From assembly GCF_001613345.1 (NCBI RefSeq), contig NZ_BDCE01000041.1, forward strand, positions 1-64,000: a stretch of DNA of 64,000 bases, in the 5' to 3' direction. Source of the DNA: Nocardia uniformis NBRC 13702 (GTDB taxonomy: Bacteria > Actinomycetota > Actinomycetes > Mycobacteriales > Mycobacteriaceae). Below, piece after piece: positions 61,806-64,000 of the stretch (positions are counted from its first letter, which is position 1; each line of letters begins with the position of its first letter). Both the position numbers and the translations under genes were made by a program. The notes under the pieces were generated by a model. The model was not told where the DNA came from and made no database searches. It saw only the letters and a list, made by a program, of their open reading frames with translations.

Positions 61806-63185
61806 TTGACCGATCCCTCGTCCTACCCCGTTGCCGAATTCGATCTCCTGAATCCGCAAGTGCTGCAATGTCCTTACCCGTGGCACCAGGTGCTGCGCGA
61901 ACAGGCTCCGGTGCACTTCGTCGCGAGCCGGGGCATGTGGTTCGTATCCGCACGCGAACTGGTCGCCAAGGCCCTCGCCGACCATGCGGTGTTCTCATCG
62001 AATTTCGGGCTGCCACAGCTGCCCGCCCCCGAATCGATCAAGGACCAGATCGCCGAGATCGAGGCGCAGGGTTGGCCGGCGGTACCGACGCTGCTCACCG
62101 CCGATCCACCGGAACACCACTACTACCGGCGCATGTTGGCCAAGGCGTTCACACCGCGATTCATCGCCCGGCTGGAGCCGCGGATTCGCGAGATCGCCCG
62201 TTCGCTGGCCGCGGGCTTGCCGCCGGGTGATCCGGTCGAGTTCGTGAAAGCCGTTGCGGCCCCGCTACCTTTGCTCGTCATCGCCCATGTGCTGAACGTG
62301 CCCGATGACCGGATCGACGATTTCAAGCGCTGGTCGGATCAGTTCACCGCCAGTGTCGGTGCCGAGCTCGACGAGGCCGGGCGCTTGGATCAGGCCCGAA
62401 GTCTGCTCGAGTACCAGAAGTTCTTCGCCGCCGAGCTCGACGACCGCCGCGCCAATCCGCGCGATGATCTGCTCAGCGGACTGGTGACGGCACCCAGTGC
62501 CGAAGACGGTGACGAACCCATCAGTACCGGCGCGTGTTTGAGCATCATCCAGCAATTGCTCATCGCCGGGAACGAGACCTCGACCAAGCTGCTGACCGGT
62601 GTACTGCACGAGCTCACCAAGGCTCCCCGATGGTGGGATTGGCTGCGCGAGGACCCCGCCGACCGCTCGGCAGCGGTCATCGAAGAAGGGCTGCGCTTCC
62701 TGACTCCGGTGCAGAGCATGTTCCGAGTCACCAAGGCCGAGGCCGATCTCGGGGGCTACACCATCCCGGCGGGGCAGCTGGTCGTGCTCTGCTTCGGTTC
62801 GGCCAATCGTGATGAGGCGGCGTTCGACCAGCCCGACGAGTTCGATCCGACGCGCGCCGACGCCAAGTCGCACATCGCGTTCGGCGCGGGTATCCACGCC
62901 TGCCTGGGCGCACCGCTGGCGCGCCTGGAGTCCAGGATCATGCTCGAGGAGCTGGCCACCCGGTTCGAGACGGTCCGATTCGGCGCGGACAATGACTTCG
63001 CCTATGAGCCCAGCTTCATGCTGCGGGGGTTGAAGCGACTCTCGCTGACGTTCGAACGGGACGGGAGTGGAGTGGATTCCGGCCACAAGCACGCCGGAAT
63101 GACGGAGGCCGGGAGGGTGGAGGCCGGTACGACAGGTGCGGCCAGGCCTTCACAGCCGCCGATTTCGATCGCCACCGAGGGCTAG
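61806..63185 (+). CDS. Cytochrome P450
   Basis: This 459-residue class I P450 has the I-helix AGNETS, K-helix EEGLR and heme loop FGAGIHACLGAPLARLE. LTADPPEHHYYRRMLAKAFT is the C-helix region. A tail of about 45 residues rich in Gly, Thr and Glu follows the usual end and has no known role. The start is TTG 61806 with GGAGG seven bases ahead. It faces the catabolic operon, which encodes two ferredoxins, and is followed after eight bases by an mce-type permease gene. Hydroxylation of the imported hydrophobic substrate is the obvious inference. The family number cannot be assigned by eye. Confidence 0.92.
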   Translation: MTDPSSYPVAEFDLLNPQVLQCPYPWHQVLREQAPVHFVASRGMWFVSARELVAKALADHAVFSSNFGLPQLPAPESIKDQIAEIEAQGWPAVPTLLTADPPEHHYYRRMLAKAFTPRFIARLEPRIREIARSLAAGLPPGDPVEFVKAVAAPLPLLVIAHVLNVPDDRIDDFKRWSDQFTASVGAELDEAGRLDQARSLLEYQKFFAAELDDRRANPRDDLLSGLVTAPSAEDGDEPISTGACLSIIQQLLIAGNETSTKLLTGVLHELTKAPRWWDWLREDPADRSAAVIEEGLRFLTPVQSMFRVTKAEADLGGYTIPAGQLVVLCFGSANRDEAAFDQPDEFDPTRADAKSHIAFGAGIHACLGAPLARLESRIMLEELATRFETVRFGADNDFAYEPSFMLRGLKRLSLTFERDGSGVDSGHKHAGMTEAGRVEAGTTGAARPSQPPISIATEG

Positions 63186-63193
63186 GCCGGGTG

Positions 63194-64000
63194 ATGACAG
63201 CCGTTGATCCCACACCCGCCGGACCCGAGTCCGCGCGCGGTGAAATCGCCAACTGGTCCAAGGGTTACGCGAATCGTCATCCCCGCGCGGCCCTGCGCAC
63301 GGTGGGCGGCCAGTTCGTGCTGGGCGTGCGCGGCTGTCAATACCTGGTCCTCGATATCGTCCGAGGTCGCTTCCCGTTCAAGGAGTTCGTCGAGCAGGCC
63401 ACCTTCATGGCGCGCACCGCCGTGGTGCCGACCCTGTTCGTGACGGTGCCGATCGCAGTCACCCTGTCCATCCAATTCGGTTTGCTGGCTGGACAATTGG
63501 GAGCGACATCGATGGCGGGGGCCGCCAATGGGCTGGCCGTCATCCGGCAGGGCGCACCCCTGGTCGCCGCCATTCTGATGGCCGCCGCCGTCGGCTCGGC
63601 CATCAGCGCCGACCTCGGGTCGCGGACCATTCGCGAGGAGACCGCCGCCATGGAGGTCATGGGTGTGTCGGTGATCCGGCGACTGGTGGTGCCCCGGCTG
63701 GCCGCCAGCGTGGTGGTCGCCATCGCCCTCACCGGATTCACCTGCTTCATCGGCTTTTTGGCCGGTTACGCCTTCACGGTCATGTTGCAGGGCGGCACTC
63801 CGGGCAGCTATACCTCGACGTTCTCCTCATTCGCCACCGTCGACGATCTGATACTGACACTCATCAAGGCGACGATATTCGGCGTCATCGTGGCCATCGT
63901 GTCCTGTTACAAGGGCCTCGACGCCGAGGGTGGCGCGTCCGGTGTCGCCAATTCGGTCAATGCCGCTGTGGTGCAGTCGATTCTGCTGCTCATGGTGGTC
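63194..64000 (+). CDS. MlaE/YrbE-family permease of an Mce transport system, partial
   Basis: The gene runs off the window; 269 codons are visible. It is a YrbE/MlaE permease: after a cytoplasmic N terminus (FVLGVRGCQYLVLDIVRGRFPFKEFVEQATFM) come helices such as VPTLFVTVPIAVTLSIQFGL and PLVAAILMAAAVGSAISADLG. The EE-containing loop TIREETAAMEVMGV is the coupling element, followed by LVVPRLAASVVVAIALTG. In mycolata the first of two YrbE genes opens an mce operon that imports lipids or sterols. GTG 63191 is an alternative start. Its promoter is probably shared with the P450 eight bases upstream. Confidence 0.93.
   Translation, partial: MTAVDPTPAGPESARGEIANWSKGYANRHPRAALRTVGGQFVLGVRGCQYLVLDIVRGRFPFKEFVEQATFMARTAVVPTLFVTVPIAVTLSIQFGLLAGQLGATSMAGAANGLAVIRQGAPLVAAILMAAAVGSAISADLGSRTIREETAAMEVMGVSVIRRLVVPRLAASVVVAIALTGFTCFIGFLAGYAFTVMLQGGTPGSYTSTFSSFATVDDLILTLIKATIFGVIVAIVSCYKGLDAEGGASGVANSVNAAVVQSILLLMVV

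Noticed and set aside
1..64000. CRISPR array, rRNA, tRNA, or prophage genes
   Set aside because: No regularly spaced repeats, rRNA-like blocks, cloverleaf genes, integrase, capsid or terminase genes were seen by eye. A tRNA scan would be needed to be certain.

Overview
The window is high-GC (roughly two-thirds G+C) actinobacterial DNA, most likely from Nocardia or a close mycolic-acid-producing relative. The main grounds are an Mce-type YrbE permease, an antigen-85-like mycolyltransferase, a five-part Cvn conservon with paired P450s, DUF397 proteins, many LLM flavin oxidoreductases, GTG/TTG starts and frequent ATGA/GTGA overlaps. No rRNA, tRNA, CRISPR array or intact insertion sequence was seen.

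1-12.5 kb holds small metabolic and stress genes. These are an LLM oxidoreductase, a decayed class A beta-lactamase, an ArsR regulator fused to a low-molecular-weight phosphatase/arsenate-reductase domain with a downstream VOC protein, a second LLM oxidoreductase, a cupredoxin lipoprotein, a molybdopterin oxidoreductase, phosphoketolase, a serine hydrolase, a DUF2252 protein and a TetR regulator. 12.5-25 kb has the TetR-controlled PF10118 hydrolase and membrane protein pair, a metallophosphoesterase, a DUF1772-like protein, a PPOX flavoprotein, an M3 peptidase, a methyltransferase, and a four-gene membrane/cupredoxin-like operon whose last gene carries an internal deletion. 25-32 kb carries a WYL regulator, an ABC-F ATPase with a possible attenuator, a methyltransferase, a DUF3291-like protein, a secreted alpha/beta hydrolase and the mycolyltransferase-like esterase.

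32.5-37.7 kb is a conservon: membrane ATPase, roadblock protein, DUF742 protein, small GTPase, a P450 without the ExxR motif (CYP157-like) and a canonical CYP154-like P450, closed by a strong terminator. 37.7-41.3 kb has an ArsR/monooxygenase pair with twin operators, a VOC protein, a subtilisin-like protease and two tandem DUF397 genes. 41.2-45.5 kb is an accessory patch. It has two inverted IS30-type transposase tails around a zinc-type oxidoreductase, a chimeric gene, orphan gene ends and a methyltransferase, and a 19-bp direct repeat brackets most of it.

45.6-48.6 kb has a second secreted hydrolase, a MerR regulator and a RibD-C/DHFR-like protein. 48.8-61.7 kb is one tightly packed minus-strand operon of fourteen genes: SDR, E1 alpha, E1 beta, acyl-CoA ligase, two acyl-CoA dehydrogenases, [2Fe-2S] ferredoxin, DUF35 protein, thiolase, [3Fe-4S] ferredoxin, free-standing lipoyl protein, carotenoid-cleavage-type oxygenase, MDR reductase and aldehyde dehydrogenase. 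A P450 and the first gene of what looks like an mce import locus diverge from it. Together they suggest import and oxidative breakdown of a hydrophobic, possibly isoprenoid or steroid-like compound; the substrate cannot be read from sequence. Two operon genes are damaged: the ligase has an in-frame TGA before its catalytic lysine, and one dehydrogenase lacks its N-terminal domain. This operon is the most notable system in the window.
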